Of a stretch of 64,000 nt of DNA, positions 1 to 12,500 are shown one piece after another. The stretch covers positions 1,240,001 to 1,304,000 of the forward strand of contig JAHYIO010000023.1 in the NCBI GenBank assembly GCA_020543525.1. The letters run 5' to 3'. Source of the stretch: Coriolopsis trogii. Lineage: Eukaryota; Basidiomycota; Agaricomycetes; Polyporales; Polyporaceae. The number at the start of each line of letters is the position of its first letter. Within the stretch, counting starts at the first letter, position 1. The notes beneath the pieces were generated by a model that made no database searches, was not told where the DNA came from, and saw only the letters and a list, made by a program, of their open reading frames with translations. Both the position numbers and the translations under genes were made by a program.

Positions 1-1448
1 GCAGCTGGTTCACCGCCTTCCGGGAGTGGGTCGAGAGCGTCGCCACATTCCTCGACGAGAAGTTCCCCCCACTCGAGAGGCTCGAGGATGAGCACGTCTC
101 GCTCATCAAAGAGCGCGCGGATATGGTCGCCGCCCGGCGGAGGGCGGAGGACCAGGACGACCTCATAGTCTTTCTCGGCACCCCACCCTCCATGCAACCA
201 CAGGAGGATGAGGTGGACGAGCTCGAGCGGGCGATACCTTCCGCCAACTCCCCCGTCGCCCGCGCAAGCCGCGCCTCCGCACGTGAAGCGAGACGGTTGC
301 GCCGCCGGGCTGCGGACCAGCAGCGCCTGAAGGGGGAGGACGAAGACGGCTACTCTACGGACTCGTCGCTGCCGCCTTCCGACGCCGAAGACTATCGGGT
401 CGCGATGAGCAGGCTCGTTGGGGATGCAAAGGACATCATGGCCGACGTCAAGGCGGACGAGTTCAAGGACCCAAACATCGGCCTCGGCAAGTGGTTCGGG
501 GAGTGGCGAACCAAGTTCAGCGATATCTACACCGGGGCATGGGGCGGACTCGGTATGGTTGGCGCTTGGGAGTTCTGGGTGCGGCTGGAGATTCTCGGGT
601 GGAATCCTCTCGAGGTGGGTGTATGCAGTGGATCTCAAGAGACCCTTCCGTTCTGATAACGGCGGGTATAGCGTCCGCGCAGTTTGGACTCGTTCGCCTG
701 GTACAGGTCCCTGTACAAGTACTCCCGCCCATCGGACCCGGATGATGACGAGGAGGCGGAGCTGGGTCCTGACGGTGACCTCGTCTCTGCTATGATCACC
801 ACCGCGCTCGTACCTCGCTTTTGCCGCATTATCGAGGGCGGCGGGTTTGATCCCTACTCCGCCGCAGACGTACGGCGGTTGATTGACCTCATGGAGGAGA
901 TCGAGATTTCAGTCGACAGGCAAAACCAGAAGTTCGAGGTGAGCACTTGACTTACACTCGCACTTGTTCCCAGTCACGAACGCCCATGATCTGAATCGCT
1001 AACGGACTAATCCTCTACAGCTTCTTCTGAAGTCAGTTTACACTGTCTTTACTGACGCGATCGCTGCGACCGAGGCGACCCTCGCCCCGTTCTTGGAGCT
1101 CAACCAAGCCCGCTTTGACCCAGCGGCCATCCCTGCGCGCCGCCGTTTCCTCATGCGGCGATACAAGCTGCTCCGCAACCTCCTGCAGTGGAGAAAGTAC
1201 GCCGGGGACCGATACGGCCTAAGTGCGCTCGCTTCGAAGCTCGTCAACAAGATCATGCTCCCGGTCGCGGAGACTGGTTGGGAAGTCGGCGGGGAGGAGA
1301 TCATGCGAAAGGTATGTCTGTCGACACCTGCGAACAATGATTCATGTCTCGAATACTGAACTGGTTTTGTCTTACCCATTGACAGGCCGCCCAGGTCCTT
1401 CCGGTGGAGCTGGTACCTCCTTCATTACAGCAGCTCAGATCTTCATAA
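1..1448 (+). CDS. GCFC-domain protein (PAXBP1/GCFC1-like), 3' part
   Basis: Exons 1-614 (cut by the window edge), 672-938, 1021-1311 and 1386-1448; all three introns are GT-AG and phase 0. About 410 residues are visible. A charged, Arg-rich linker with Ser/Asp-rich stretches is followed by the GCFC domain: the segment with GKWFGEWR and GAWGGLGM, then helices ending at DRYGLSALASKLVNK and a short tail. Family knowledge: GCFC proteins (human PAXBP1, plant ILP1, yeast Ntr2-related) act in the nucleus with spliceosome disassembly or lariat-release factors. The first intron has a CTGATAAC branch point just before its TAG acceptor. The open frame runs through position 1, so the start codon lies outside. 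The domain call is strong. Which orthologue it is remains inferred. Confidence 0.85.
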
Positions 1449-1623
1449 GCTACTATGCACCTCCAGGGTACTAGACTGCGTTACAGAAGTATCATACATG
1501 GATACGGTCACAGGATCAATAAATAGGGTATCCCGACAGGAATCCTGCCAATCCTTCAACTCCAGACTATACCGTAACATACACTTTCCGCCGAATTCTT
1601 TTCGCGTCGTGTTGAACACTCGT

Positions 1624-3288
1624 TCAATCCTCTTGAGCTTCTTCAACGACCACCGTGACCGCTACGTCGGTGTGGGTCGCCTTGTTGTCGCCAAGAAGTA
1701 GCGAGAACTCGATCTCTTCGCATGGCGTGACAACCTCATCTTGCTCCGTATCCGTGTCCCCGTCGTCTTGAACAGCGGCCGGACAGGCGTCCTCTTGCTC
1801 GAACAATTGCAAGCCGTTATTATCCGCCGATCCCGCAGCGACATCTGAGAGGGCTTGCGACAAGTCAGGATACTCGAGCGATAACCCATCAGCCTCGTCA
1901 TCGGATGATCCTTAGACACCACGGATATGCGTGTGAGTAGAGTCAATATCAACAGAAGGGGGCAGCCACGTACTCTGCCCGCTGCCCATGCTCTCCGTCT
2001 CAGGAGACGATCCGCCAAAGAGACAAGGCCCAGCGTACCCAGCAGCATCGAAACAAGCCATATCAGCCGCAGTCACGTCTCGCACGCCTTTCGTGATAGA
2101 GATCAGGTCCGAAAGACGCATCTGGTAAGAAACCGGGAACGGAGCGGGCGGATACCCAGACATTCCAGAGGGGATGTGCGTAGCCATCGACGGGGGAAAC
2201 TGCAGACTAGACTCTAGAGTCGACGGTCGAGTGAGGCCCGTCAAGTAATACGCCGAGTTGTACTCAGGAGCTTCGACCGGGGCCACGTTATCGGAGTCGT
2301 TGAAGATTTGGTAGAGATACGCGGCGCTAGAGGTCAGCCCGCTGTACGAGAAGGGAGGCACAGTCAGAACGCTCGGAGACAGAGTGGTCGGGACATGCGC
2401 GCTAGGATGATACAGGCTATTGTTGATGTCAGGCTGACCGGTGAGAGCTTCCACGGACGATGGAGGTATATGCAAGCCCATGACGGACAGCGAAGGGGTC
2501 GCATGAGGAGAGACCATGTGGGGAGCAACTATAGGATAGGAGGACGGGTCCTGTGGCTGCGCTATGAGCGGAGGCATAGACATTGTTGGGACAAACCGAG
2601 GCCAGCCTTGGGCCGCAACATTAGGACCCGCAGGAGAACCAGAACCAGGGACAGCTGGACCAGAAAGATGTTCAGAGGCAAAAGGTTGACTTGCGATAGA
2701 CACCTCGGCTTTGATGCTCGTCGAATCCGGTGAAGCCCATATCGCGACCGAAGGTGTTAACGAACCGAGCTGATGGTGTGCGGCTTGCGAGACCTCAGCT
2801 GAAGTTGTCGGCCTACTCGAGTTCGCGGCCGACAATCGTCGCGAGCGTCGCGTAGACGTCGACACCGACGACCCTCCCGGACCGGACCCGTTGTTCGAAT
2901 TCGGCGTCGTATTCGACCCGCACGTCTTGCGCCCCTTGCTCTTCTGGCCTTGCCGCCTCTTGATCCACTTGCGCACCCACTTCGCCTCCCTGCATGCCCC
3001 AGAAGAATCACAGAGTTCGCATAAGGCCATCATATGCGAGCGTAGGAGACGAGCGAGCGCTACTCACAGTCCCGTCTCCCGAGCCGCCTCGCTCACGTCC
3101 TCCTTTGAGGCGCCGCCGTCTCCGGATCGCGCATAGAGGCCGTTCAGAATGACGAGCTGCTCCGCACTCGGAACGATGCGCGTCGGGGCTTGTCGCGGGA
3201 CGCTGATACTGGCACTGGCACCAGCACCGGCAATGGGGGTAACAGGAATGGACCAGGAGGGGCCGAAAGTCAGCCGTCGCGTTGTCAT
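1624..3288 (-). CDS. Homeodomain-type transcription factor
   Basis: Exons (minus) 3068-3288, 1974-2989, 1624-1910; introns 2990-3067 and 1911-1973, both phase-compatible. The ATG at 3288 has an in-frame TGA just upstream. The 507-residue product carries a homeodomain-like fold at about residues 30-90: helix 1 with AEQLVILNGLYA, helix 2 with KEDVSEAARETGL, and a recognition helix reading WVRKWIKRRQ made by the first splice junction. The invariant Asn of the WFxN motif is replaced by Arg, so DNA contact may be unusual. The rest is Ser/Pro/Thr-rich and likely disordered, ending in an acidic tail (residues about 420-507) that could activate transcription. The family is basidiomycete homeobox factors. 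The target genes are unknown. It is not a recognisable mating-type HD1/HD2 pair, since no partner lies next to it. Confidence 0.78.
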
Positions 3289-3654
3289 TGCGGGTCAAAG
3301 TTAGGGACTGTTGCGGAGGAGAATGGAGCAGAGGAGCGATACCGAGAGGCGGGTGGTCGTCGCGGTTGCGGTCGACGTGCGAGCCTCCATGTTCGGGTTC
3401 CCGGTGCTTTATGGGACGAAGGTTGGTGTCAAATCCCTCCGGGCCGCCGACCTTCACAGATTCGCGGCACTGACGCCTTGAGACTGTAAAAACAACTTCA
3501 GCGAGAGCTTCGTGTTGGGGAAATCAAAAGTGTACAGATACAAGCATAAGCTAACCCAGGTCCGTCGGAACTACACACACATCGATCTTATACTATCCTC
3601 CACACGGTCCAGCGTCAGAGGCGCATCTACAGGTGTCCGGCTAACTCCCACCCG
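3289..3654. other. Intergenic, promoter side of the homeodomain gene
   Basis: About 370 bp between the start of the homeodomain gene and the stop codon of the next minus-strand gene. No conserved element or convincing open frame was seen. Confidence 0.5.
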
Positions 3655-5435
3655 CTACCACTTCCCCAGCACCCGGCCTGTACCCAGTATAACTCCTCCG
3701 CCACCCACAGGCACGAGGAGGACCCACACGCCAACGTCCCAGATCAGCCGCCGACCGAGGCGGCGTCTCTGAAGCGTGCGCTCCTTGCGCTGCAGGAGTT
3801 CATCATGGCGGGACTCGCTCGGCTCAATAGAGCAGGCGACCGACGGCGTGGATGGAGGGATGACGATCGACAATGGCCGACGGAAGTGGTGGATAACGAT
3901 ATGTATGAAGGCGGGCACGAGGTATGTGCTGAAGAAGGCGAGTAAAACGACAATGTCGCTCCCGACGCTCGTGATGTGCCGAGGCAGAACAGACAGACAG
4001 ATGACTAGGAGGTAAATCAGAACTTTGGACACAGGGAAGTTCGTCGCGCGGCGGATAGGAAGGGGAATGGGGAGAGACGGTGTGGTGATCAAGATGGACG
4101 GAATCGAGAAGAGGAGAGACGCTGCGCCAAACATGGCTACAGTGGTCTTTAGACTCGTTGTCGGTTGTTGCTGGATGCAATCGTTAGCTATTGTTTGCGA
4201 ACATGCGACTAACATTGAGCACGTACCGGTGGCTTTGCGGAAATATCGAAGAAAATTAGAGGCAAGGTGATTGATACAGCGATAATTACAGACAATGCAG
4301 ACAACAACTTGAAGGACTGCGAACGCTTTGGACGAGGAGTCACCGGTTCCACAGTGCCCTTCAACGATGCATATAGTGGAACAGTGGACGAGGTGGCAAA
4401 AGTAAATGCAAAGGCAGCTAGACAATGTACACGGTCAGGATTAGTATGAAACAGAAATATTTGTGCGGACGACTCACGAATGCCATGCCACAACTTGCCC
4501 AACGATGTTGATTCAACTACAGGCACGAGTGCATGTTTGGCATGCATGTAAACCGTGCAGGCGAACCACGCAGCATATGCGGCAAACGAGATCCAACTGG
4601 CATACTTTACACTCCGTGAGGCCAGTGAACGGGCTGAATACACGGGGGCAATGAATGCAGCGAGGACGAGTGTGGCAATAGCTCTCGAAGGCACCGCCAG
4701 GACGTCTGGGAAGTATGGCAACAACATATCGACAGAGACTGCAAAGTATGATCAGTATCGCCACTCCGATAGGGTTGGTGGGGTATAGCAAGAAAAGCAA
4801 ACAGACAAGAGGCTTCTCACAAGACAGTCGGTACGGAAAAGGCAAACGTCCCGAGGATATTCGCGAGGAAGACATGCATGGGAGAACTGAGACTTACGTC
4901 TGAGATACAGGGCTGCCACAAGCACTCTTGACAGACCCACAAAGAAGCGGACTATCTGTCGGAGTATCATCCTCCTCCGTTCCTTCCCTCTCCCTCGCGC
5001 AAAAGTATCCAACACGATTTCCTCCATGTCCGCCCGCCGAACGTACCGGGCAAGCATATACCACAGTTGTCGCGTAAACGCGGAGAGGATAGCGAAGAGC
5101 AGGAAGGCCGGGATCGCGACATTAAGCGGAAGTCCGGTACCTGGGAGGAGGAGGGCCCCGAGTTTCGTATAGGGCGAGAGGAGATAGAGGAAGACTGAGA
5201 CGGAAGATAGCGGTGGAGTCGTCGAATTTCGCAGCCGTTCAAGCTGCACGTTCGACTCGTCCTCGGTGTCGTCATCGTCGCTAGAGAACTCGAACGGGAT
5301 GCCGTTCGGGGTTTCCTCTTCGTCCGTGACCAGAATGAGCGCGGCGGAGGAGTCGAAGCCATGGATGGGTGAAGCGCGACCAGATGCAAAGGAGTCTGAG
5401 CTCGCTGACGAACGCGGGCTAACGGGCATGTCCAT
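3655..5435 (-). CDS. Eleven-helix membrane protein, amino-acid-transporter-like
   Basis: Exons (minus) 4898-5435, 4478-4738, 4227-4417, 3655-4170; 501 residues from the first ATG. An acidic, Ser-rich N-terminus of about 90 residues is followed by roughly 11 hydrophobic helices; examples are VSVFLYLLSPYTKLGALLL, AFAFTFATSSTVPLYASL and VLIYLLVICLSVL. The last helix follows a charged RKERTLQRRR loop. Topology and the TSSTVPLYASLKG segment resemble vacuolar or plasma-membrane AAAP amino-acid transporters, but this is inference from hydropathy. The first intron (4739-4897, 159 nt) is long for this genome and contains a short hydrophobic open frame. The gene is divergent from the DCAF4-like gene with 644 bp between their starts. 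The substrate cannot be read from the sequence. Confidence 0.72.
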
Positions 5436-6079
5436 AATTGCTACAGTTTGTGTGGGGCTCCGACGAGAGAGGTGGGGGACTATAGACAAAGTCCAAGGAC
5501 GGAGAGACGAGAGAAAGGAGTGGCGGATAAGGTGGGCGGAAGGGCTTCACTGTGGCAGCTGCAGAGCCAGCCTGCGTAAATACAGAGCTGAGCGTGTCCT
5601 GAGCACAATAGGAGGAGGGGAAGGAGGGAGACGGCGGAAGGGGGGCAAGTGGAAGCCTGAAGAATGCTATGGCCTGGACGAAACCAGACCAAGCTCGCAG
5701 TTCCGCTGCGGATCCGGCAGCCTGGCTCTCCTCCATCTGGGTCCGAGAGAGCGGTTACAAGCAATCTTATCAAGACGATTGCTCGACTGGCAGATCTCTG
5801 ACGACCAATCGATGATGCACCTTGTCTCTTGCATCCCAGATAGCTGTACATTTACTTCTCATTCCAACTGAAGGACACCGAGGAGGAGTTGAGGTTTGAG
5901 CATGTACCAGCGAGTACTTGGCGCAAACAGAGTTCAAGGCACGCCGCACAGGAGATAAACGCTGCTGCGGCTTCGTTCGAGCGTCTATACACCGCTGCGA
6001 TTTGTGACGACTTTGGCGGCGACGGCGAGTCCGATTCTTACTATTCCACAACACATCGTCAGGAAACACAAGCGAAAGC
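5436..6079. promoter_or_regulatory. Divergent intergenic region, transporter-like / DCAF4-like
   Basis: A 644-bp stretch between two divergent start codons that must hold both promoters. I see no TATA box at a diagnostic distance and no repeats. The open frames here are short and off-phase. Confidence 0.45.
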
Positions 6080-7911
6080 ATGCCAAGGGATTTGCCGGGA
6101 CTCTACTGGGACGAGGAGAAGAAGAGGTACTTCCCGATATCTTCGAGGCCAGCGGGCTCGCAAAGCTCCAACGTTGCCAAGGTTAATACTGAGCTCGAAC
6201 GCCCCAACCGAAGACAACGATCTCCAACGCGAACAAGTACCGGAAGCCCACCACCTAAACGGAAGCAATACATTGTCTCGGATGAAGCACGCTTCTTGAA
6301 TGCCTGGCAATCAATCAACGCTCTCAAAGAGTCTCCGCTAAGCGTTCAGCGAAGAAGATGCATTCAGTATGCCTCCTATGGGGACTTGCTCTATGGCCAA
6401 TGTCGAACTGAGACTTGAGAATATAGCGATTTGCAGATGGGATCCCTCGCTGAAGTGCGCATACCGGCAATAGGGCAGCAGCTCCCAATCTCCTTCGATG
6501 GCATGGTCGATGCTCTGTGTCTGAAGGTACTCCTCAGATAGCTCGTAAACTGCCAGCTACGTATCCTTATTTCGTGTTCCAGATGGGTCATAACGATACG
6601 AAACTCCTCATTGGAGATTCTTCTGGGTGGCTGTACTCATTGGACCCCAACGAGCCTGGTTTCGCAACAAGAGAGTTCGGGCTCAGAACCCAGGCAAGTG
6701 AAGCCAAGCTGTTGTGAGCGTTGGGCAGGAATCTCAGGGTCAAGCTTACCAGATCACTTCTATTACTCGGTCGGGCTCGGTGTGCATGTGAGTGTTGGCT
6801 TCAATGCTCTCACTAAATCTCATACAGCCGCATGGTAGGGTTACGTCGCTGGGTTCGCCGTCGCGCCTTCTTGTGACGCGAGATGATTCGATAGGGTGCG
6901 TGTGCCGTCTCAGGCTCTTCAAATTCAGGCTCACACTCTACAGGCTGTGGATTCTACGTGAAATTCCGCCCCAGACATGCAGCGATGTCTGGTGTGGGCA
7001 GGTGACTGACCGTAAGGCTATCGTCGGTAAGCTATACGTTTCTTTAGGCACTGTCATGTTATGAAAAAGTTCCGGGATATAGGTGGGCGGCGAGCCACGC
7101 TCTGTTTTCCGGACATCGAACGGGATCAATACATCCGGTTGAACCGACCTAGTGACGTGCTTTCTCTCTGCCTACACGACGAGGTATGGTCTATTCCCCA
7201 CTTCGTCTCAGCTTTGGCGATAATGTTCAAAATTCGGAGGAGCAGAATATCACGTACATAGGGATGCGTAACGGGATCATCGACAGATGGGACTCTCGAG
7301 AGCCGGGCGGCAAGACCGACACCGTAGTCAACATGTCAGACGCTGCTTCCACTCACGGACTGCGGACAAGCAAGGGAGCTGCATCTGTTGATTATATGCG
7401 CATAGTAAACGACTATGGGCTGCTCATAAGGACAGTCCGCGGTGACGTACGTCCATCCTCTCGTTCATGACTGCTACTGCCAACCACATCATGCATCTAC
7501 AGTTGGAAGTTCACGATCTGAGGTATTTGCGCAACATCACGCCATTGCTGCAGTTTAACGGTCATGTCGCCAGCTACGAGTCCAGACTGGTGAGCATGCG
7601 CGATGAAAGCAGAACCATACCCTAACATAGGTTGCTTATCGTCGTAGGGCCTCACGGTAGATCCCAACGACAACTTCCTATTCGCCGGAGGGGGCGATTC
7701 CCGCCTGCGCATATGGTCACTACGTACCGGGGAGTTGCTTCCCGAACACAGCGGACATCTTTCAGTTGCTCTGGAAGGTCGGGTTGCACGGCCCACACAG
7801 CCCATTCGGGCCATGGAAATCGTCCAGGAGGAATCTGAGGTTTCGCTTTGGATGGCAACCGACATGAGCCTTTGTCGAACGACTTTGGGTCCCCACGGCT
7901 TGTTGTCTTGA
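6080..7911 (+). CDS. DCAF4-like WD40 protein (DDB1-CUL4 associated factor)
   Basis: Ten exons: 6080-6366, 6427-6526, 6583-6693, 6738-6779, 6828-6895, 6944-7026, 7083-7183, 7246-7446, 7503-7589, 7648-7911. Product 447 residues. The N-terminus LPGLYWDEEKKRYFPI matches the opening motif of DCAF4/WDR21. WD-type blades follow, for example TKLLIGDSSGWLYSLD, ITYIGMRNGIIDRWDSR and FLFAGGGDSRLRIWSL. Family members are substrate receptors of CUL4-DDB1 ubiquitin ligases. Intron 3 (6694-6737) appears to be a GC-AG intron, since exon 3 ends at a GCAAGT donor. Several introns are only 44-48 nt. All junction phases agree. Exon 4 is small (14 codons) and is the least certain part of the model. Confidence 0.8.
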
Positions 7912-8155
7912 CAGAACGCCCCACAATGACCGTCGTGAAGACGCCCCAGCATAACGCACTCTGAACGCACCAACCCGGGCAACTCGATCGCGGACATGTA
8001 TGTTACAGGTTCAGAGAGCACTCTGAGCGCCTGGCTGTATGAATGGTATATGACGACCCGGCCGTCTCCTAAACCAAATCCCATCCTTCCCCCTTCTATC
8101 CCATAATCCCCATCCCGATTCCGTCGCTCTGGTGAAGCCGCCCAAGTCAACACCA

Positions 8156-9222
8156 TCATGACTCGAGGATGCCCATCTCCTTCCACTTCTCCCAGAGGGC
8201 GCCGATACCGACGAGGGCGCCTGGCTGGCCTTTGATGTCTTTCGGATCCAGGAGCTCGTACTCCTTGCCAAAGGCGAGGAAGTGTGCGAAGAGCGAGTTG
8301 AAGTGACCCTCGGAGCGGAGGTGGAGGATTTGCTGGTAGTGAGCGTGGTAGAGATGGGCGAAGACGCGTAGGAGCTGGCGGTAGACGTGCTTGACGGTAG
8401 ATGGGAAGCTTTGCGAGAAGTCGCGACCTGAAACATGGAAGGAGGCACATCAAACGCGAAGGGGACAGGCAGAGGCGGAAGAACAAGGTCGCAAAATGAC
8501 ATGGATTGATGACTGTCAGGATGCGTCAAACAGATAGACGACAAGGCACCACGCACCGGACTTGGTGGGGAAGACGTTCTCATCATCGAGAAGATTCTGC
8601 ACCCAGGTCATCACGTAGTCAATGTACGTGGGGGCAGGAAGCTGAACGCTCTTGCGGTCTTGATTGATCCAAGTATAGTTAAGGCTGAGATGGAAGGTCC
8701 GACATGAATTGAGGTGTTAGCCAAGAATGTAGACACGTACTTAGCTCCCGCAGCCATGGACGGGCATGACTGTGCAGTACAGCATTCGGCGAGAACTCCA
8801 TAGAATAAATTGAGGTTTTGGTAGAAGTCGAAGACTAGGGATCAAAGCGCATGCGATGGCGAGAGCTGTATGAGACCACACGCGCAGCCAGGCAGACGCA
8901 ATCAAAAACGCACCATTGACCGCTACCCACTCCATGACATCCGCATACTTGGGGAGCATGACAATCGTTTTGAAATTGCCCTTCACCAACGCCGCTTCTA
9001 CGAATGGGCTGCATAGGTACAGAGGTTTTGAGACCGACGGGCTTGTTGGGGTTGGTGGAGGGAGCGAGTCCGTGGATGGGAAGTTGGCAGACGTGGGCGT
9101 CGTAGACCGTCTACCCGGACGCGGGTTGCGCTGCATCGACCGGCTATACGGACTGCGATGAGCATCGATAGCCTGAAAGTGTGCAGCTACCCGACTCACC
9201 CGATGGAGTTGAAGAACGACAT
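8156..9222 (-). CDS. mob2: MOB kinase activator, MOB2-like
   Basis: Exons (minus) 9200-9222, 8914-9143, 8741-8834, 8557-8684, 8156-8427; 248 residues. Exon 1 encodes only MSFFNSIG. A short Pro/Ser/Thr-rich linker leads into the Mob/phocein fold: KPLYLCSPFVEAALVKGNF, the zinc Cys pair in ECCTAQSCPSM, the block TYIDYVMTWVQNLLDDENV, and the zinc His pair in HLYHAHY and LRSEGHFN. KPLYLCSPF and FPTKSG favour MOB2 over MOB1. Mob2 binds and activates an NDR kinase (Cbk1/Orb6) in the RAM/MOR polarity pathway. The gene is complete, ending at LWEKWKEMGILES. It is convergent with the DCAF4-like gene (244 bp apart) and divergent from the TPR gene (279 bp). Confidence 0.93.
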
Positions 9223-9501
9223 CTCGACTCAGATACAGGTGTTCCGGAGTAACGCAAAGTCTATAGTCAAGGTGGAGGAGGATGCCAGAGGATGAGTTTC
9301 GACGCAACGCCCTCGCGACGCGAGCTAGAGTTATGCGAGCGCACGTGACGGGAGTAATTACCGGGTCTTATTTGGCCTTGTTGAATCTAGAGGCTGCTGC
9401 CAAACATTGACAAACAACCGCTCGCGGAGACAACGGCGTGTGGCGCGTAATTGTACACGACCTTCCCTCTCCCCGCCACCTCGACGGGGTGTACGCCTGC
9501 C

Positions 9502-12500
9502 ATGATGAAGACTCGTCGCAAAAGCAAAGCCGCGGCTGCGGCTGCTGCCCAAGAGGCACACACACGCGAGAACTCCCCCGCACCCTCCTCCTCTACTATC
9601 ACCGTCACAATTCCGGAGGACGTTGACTTCGACGCTCTGACCGCTCTCCTCCCTGATACGAATCTTGCGAACCCCTCTCCCGACACCATTGTATCTCTAT
9701 ACCGGCTACTTATAGGTCAGGCCACAGACCTCGATGCTGCTAACCGGGAGTTGGAGGAAGCACGTGCGGAAATCCAGCGCAAAGACGTTGAGCTGGATCA
9801 AGCCCTCCAGGACCGTGAATCCGCGACCTCTGAGCTGGAATCAACATTAGATGCCGTTCAGAAGGAGTTAACCCAGGTGAAGCACGAAAGGGACGCGCTA
9901 GGTGCGTGGTTACGATTGTCCGGTTACTGGATAGTCGTATTTACTTCATGCTCCTTTCAGCCACTGAGCGAGCCAAGCTACAAGAGCGCCTGGATTCACT
10001 CTCAACCACACAGACATCCTCGTCTGTGGAAGTACAGACTCTGAGACAGCGCGTCGAAGAGACTGAGCGCGAGAAGCGGGACCTCATGGGGGTCGTGAGC
10101 AGGTTGCAGGAGGACGCGACGCAGCGCGACTCTGAAATCCAGACCCTTCGAATCGATCTCAAGACGGCCCGCCAAGATCATCAGAGCTTGGAACGCAAGG
10201 TTAGGGAGTTGACGTCAAGTGAGACATCAACGAAGGTATGTTTCTCTCTGTGTCCTTGTCACAGCTCCAGCCTTGGGGTCTGTCAAGCTCGCGAATTATC
10301 GTTCCGAGAGCTAGCTACTCGAGGTTACGGCTATGTGCGACATCAGAACTGCCGTGTTGGACATCGTGTAAATAGACACTCCAGTGCTGTTTTCCTTACT
10401 GGTCCTGCTTTGTTTGTGGATGAGGTATCGGGTTCATGTCGCAGTTCGAACCATTCTTCGCATAGTCCCGTATCATCGCCCATGAAAGATGTACTCATAA
10501 CTCCTGCAGTTCAAGCTCGAATCGCTTACGCAACAGCTGGAACTGGCTAAGGCCGAGGTCGATCGCAGCGCCGCTGAGCTTGCAAGGAAGTCCGAAGAGC
10601 ATGCCAAGTACCGCCATGACAAGCACGCAGAACTCGCTCAACTTCAGGCCGCCCACGATTCGCTTGCACAGACACACGCCTCGACTGAGAGCTCCCTCAA
10701 GGCTCTCCAGTCTGCGCACACCGCACAATCACATCAGCTCACTCAGGCGTTGACACGTATTCAGGATCTCAAGGGACAGCTCGCGGAGCAAGAAGCTACA
10801 TACTCAAGCGAGGCAGCCGGTCTCCGACGTCTTGTGGCCATGATGGAGGAGCGTGAGGCTCAGGCAAAGGCGATTGTGGACAGCATCGAGAGGGACTTCG
10901 CAGGAGTGGGCGAGAAGGCGGAGAGGCGAGAGGCGGTCTTGCGCGAGGAGATCGAGGCCCAGAAGCAGCGTGCCGAGGATGCTGAGAAGAGAGTTGAGGA
11001 GCTACAAGCCGTCTTGGACAGAATGGACCGTGGCGAGTTCCCCGTTCCCGCCTTCGCTGGCTCTATCAGTGCGCCTGGCACGCCCGCGCGTGGCATCTCT
11101 ACACCTGTAAGGAATGGGAGTACAGCATCTCCCGATCTGGGGATGTTCGGTCTCAGCCCTACCGTCGCGATGGCAAGTCGTGCACAAAGGGGCGGCAAAT
11201 CCTTCACAGAGGTCTACTCCGACTACATCAAACTGCAGGACGACTATGCTCGGAAGTGTGCTGAGTATGACCACATGGACCGGACTTTGGCAGCTGTCCT
11301 CGCGCAAATCGAGGAGAGGGTGAGCTTGCAGCCATACCGACTACGCTTTGACTGTTCGCTGACAAGTTGTGTAGGCTCCCATTCTCTCTCAACAGCGTGC
11401 TGAATACGAACGCCTACAGGCAGAGTCATCTCAGCTGGCATCACAGCTTGCGCAGGCGCTTTCCGAGCGCGATGCGTTCGCTGCGGCCGCGGAAGAGAAC
11501 AGCCAGAAACTCCAGAAGAGCATGCGCGAGAATCAGCTGAACGAGAAGCAGCTCGAAGACCTCAGTCGTCAATTGCGCGCCCTGATGAAGGAGCTCGGAA
11601 GACACCAGGACCCATCTATCCCATCTGATGAGGATCTCGAGCTTGACGACACCACGCGCCCCGCGGAGAACATTGAAGCCGTCATCACTAACAACCTTGT
11701 TCTCTTCCGATCTATCCCTCAACTCCAGGAGCAGAACCAGAAGTTGCTCAAGATCGTTCGTGAACTCGGCGAAAAGCTTGAGTCAGAGGAGAAGGATTAC
11801 CGTGAGGCTCTGGAGCGCGAGCAGACCGAGGCCGTTCAGGAGGCTCACGAAGCCATGAAGCAACTTGAAGAGAAGCTCGCTACTGAGCGCCATGCTTCGG
11901 AAGTGAAGATGTCGTCGTACAAGAAGGAGGTTGAGAGTCTGCGCACCCTGCTCTCCAGGTATCAACAAGGTATTGCCCCACGCGCGAACGGAGTCACTAT
12001 CGACGTCCCACCAGCGGCAGGGTCTCCTGAACTGGCCAAGGAACTAGAGGATGTGCAAAAACAGTTTGAGGTCTACCGGACTGAGATGGGTATTGACTCT
12101 ACGCGTCTGCGTGAAGAGACTCTCAACGCCCAGAGGGAAGCCACAAAGCTCGGCACCGCGCTCGCTAAAGCAAACGCCCAGATTGAGGTCCTCACAGGTA
12201 ACGATTTATCAAGTTAGGGAGGTGAGTTTCGCGACTGAACATGTCTTATAGAGCGCTATCGCATGGTCCAGGACCAGATCATCATCCAGAAACGCGAGAA
12301 TGATGACCTGACAAAGCGCAATCAACACCTCTACGACCAGTATACTCGCATCGACATCGAATGCAACCGAATGTCTGAGGACCTACTCACGAGCAATAGC
12401 ATGCTCGAGCAGCTTCGCAATGAATGTGCAAATCTCCGTGCTGAAAAGAAGATCTGGGAGGTTCGTGTTCATATCACGATGTTCCCATTGCAAGTTCTCA

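Noticed and set aside
1624..3288. Mating-type (HD1/HD2) locus
   Set aside because: Only one homeodomain gene, no divergent partner, and no mitochondrial intermediate peptidase gene next to it.
7497..8486. 329-codon minus-strand open frame
   Set aside because: It overlaps the last DCAF4-like exons and the MOB2 3' end in another frame; both are better supported by family motifs.
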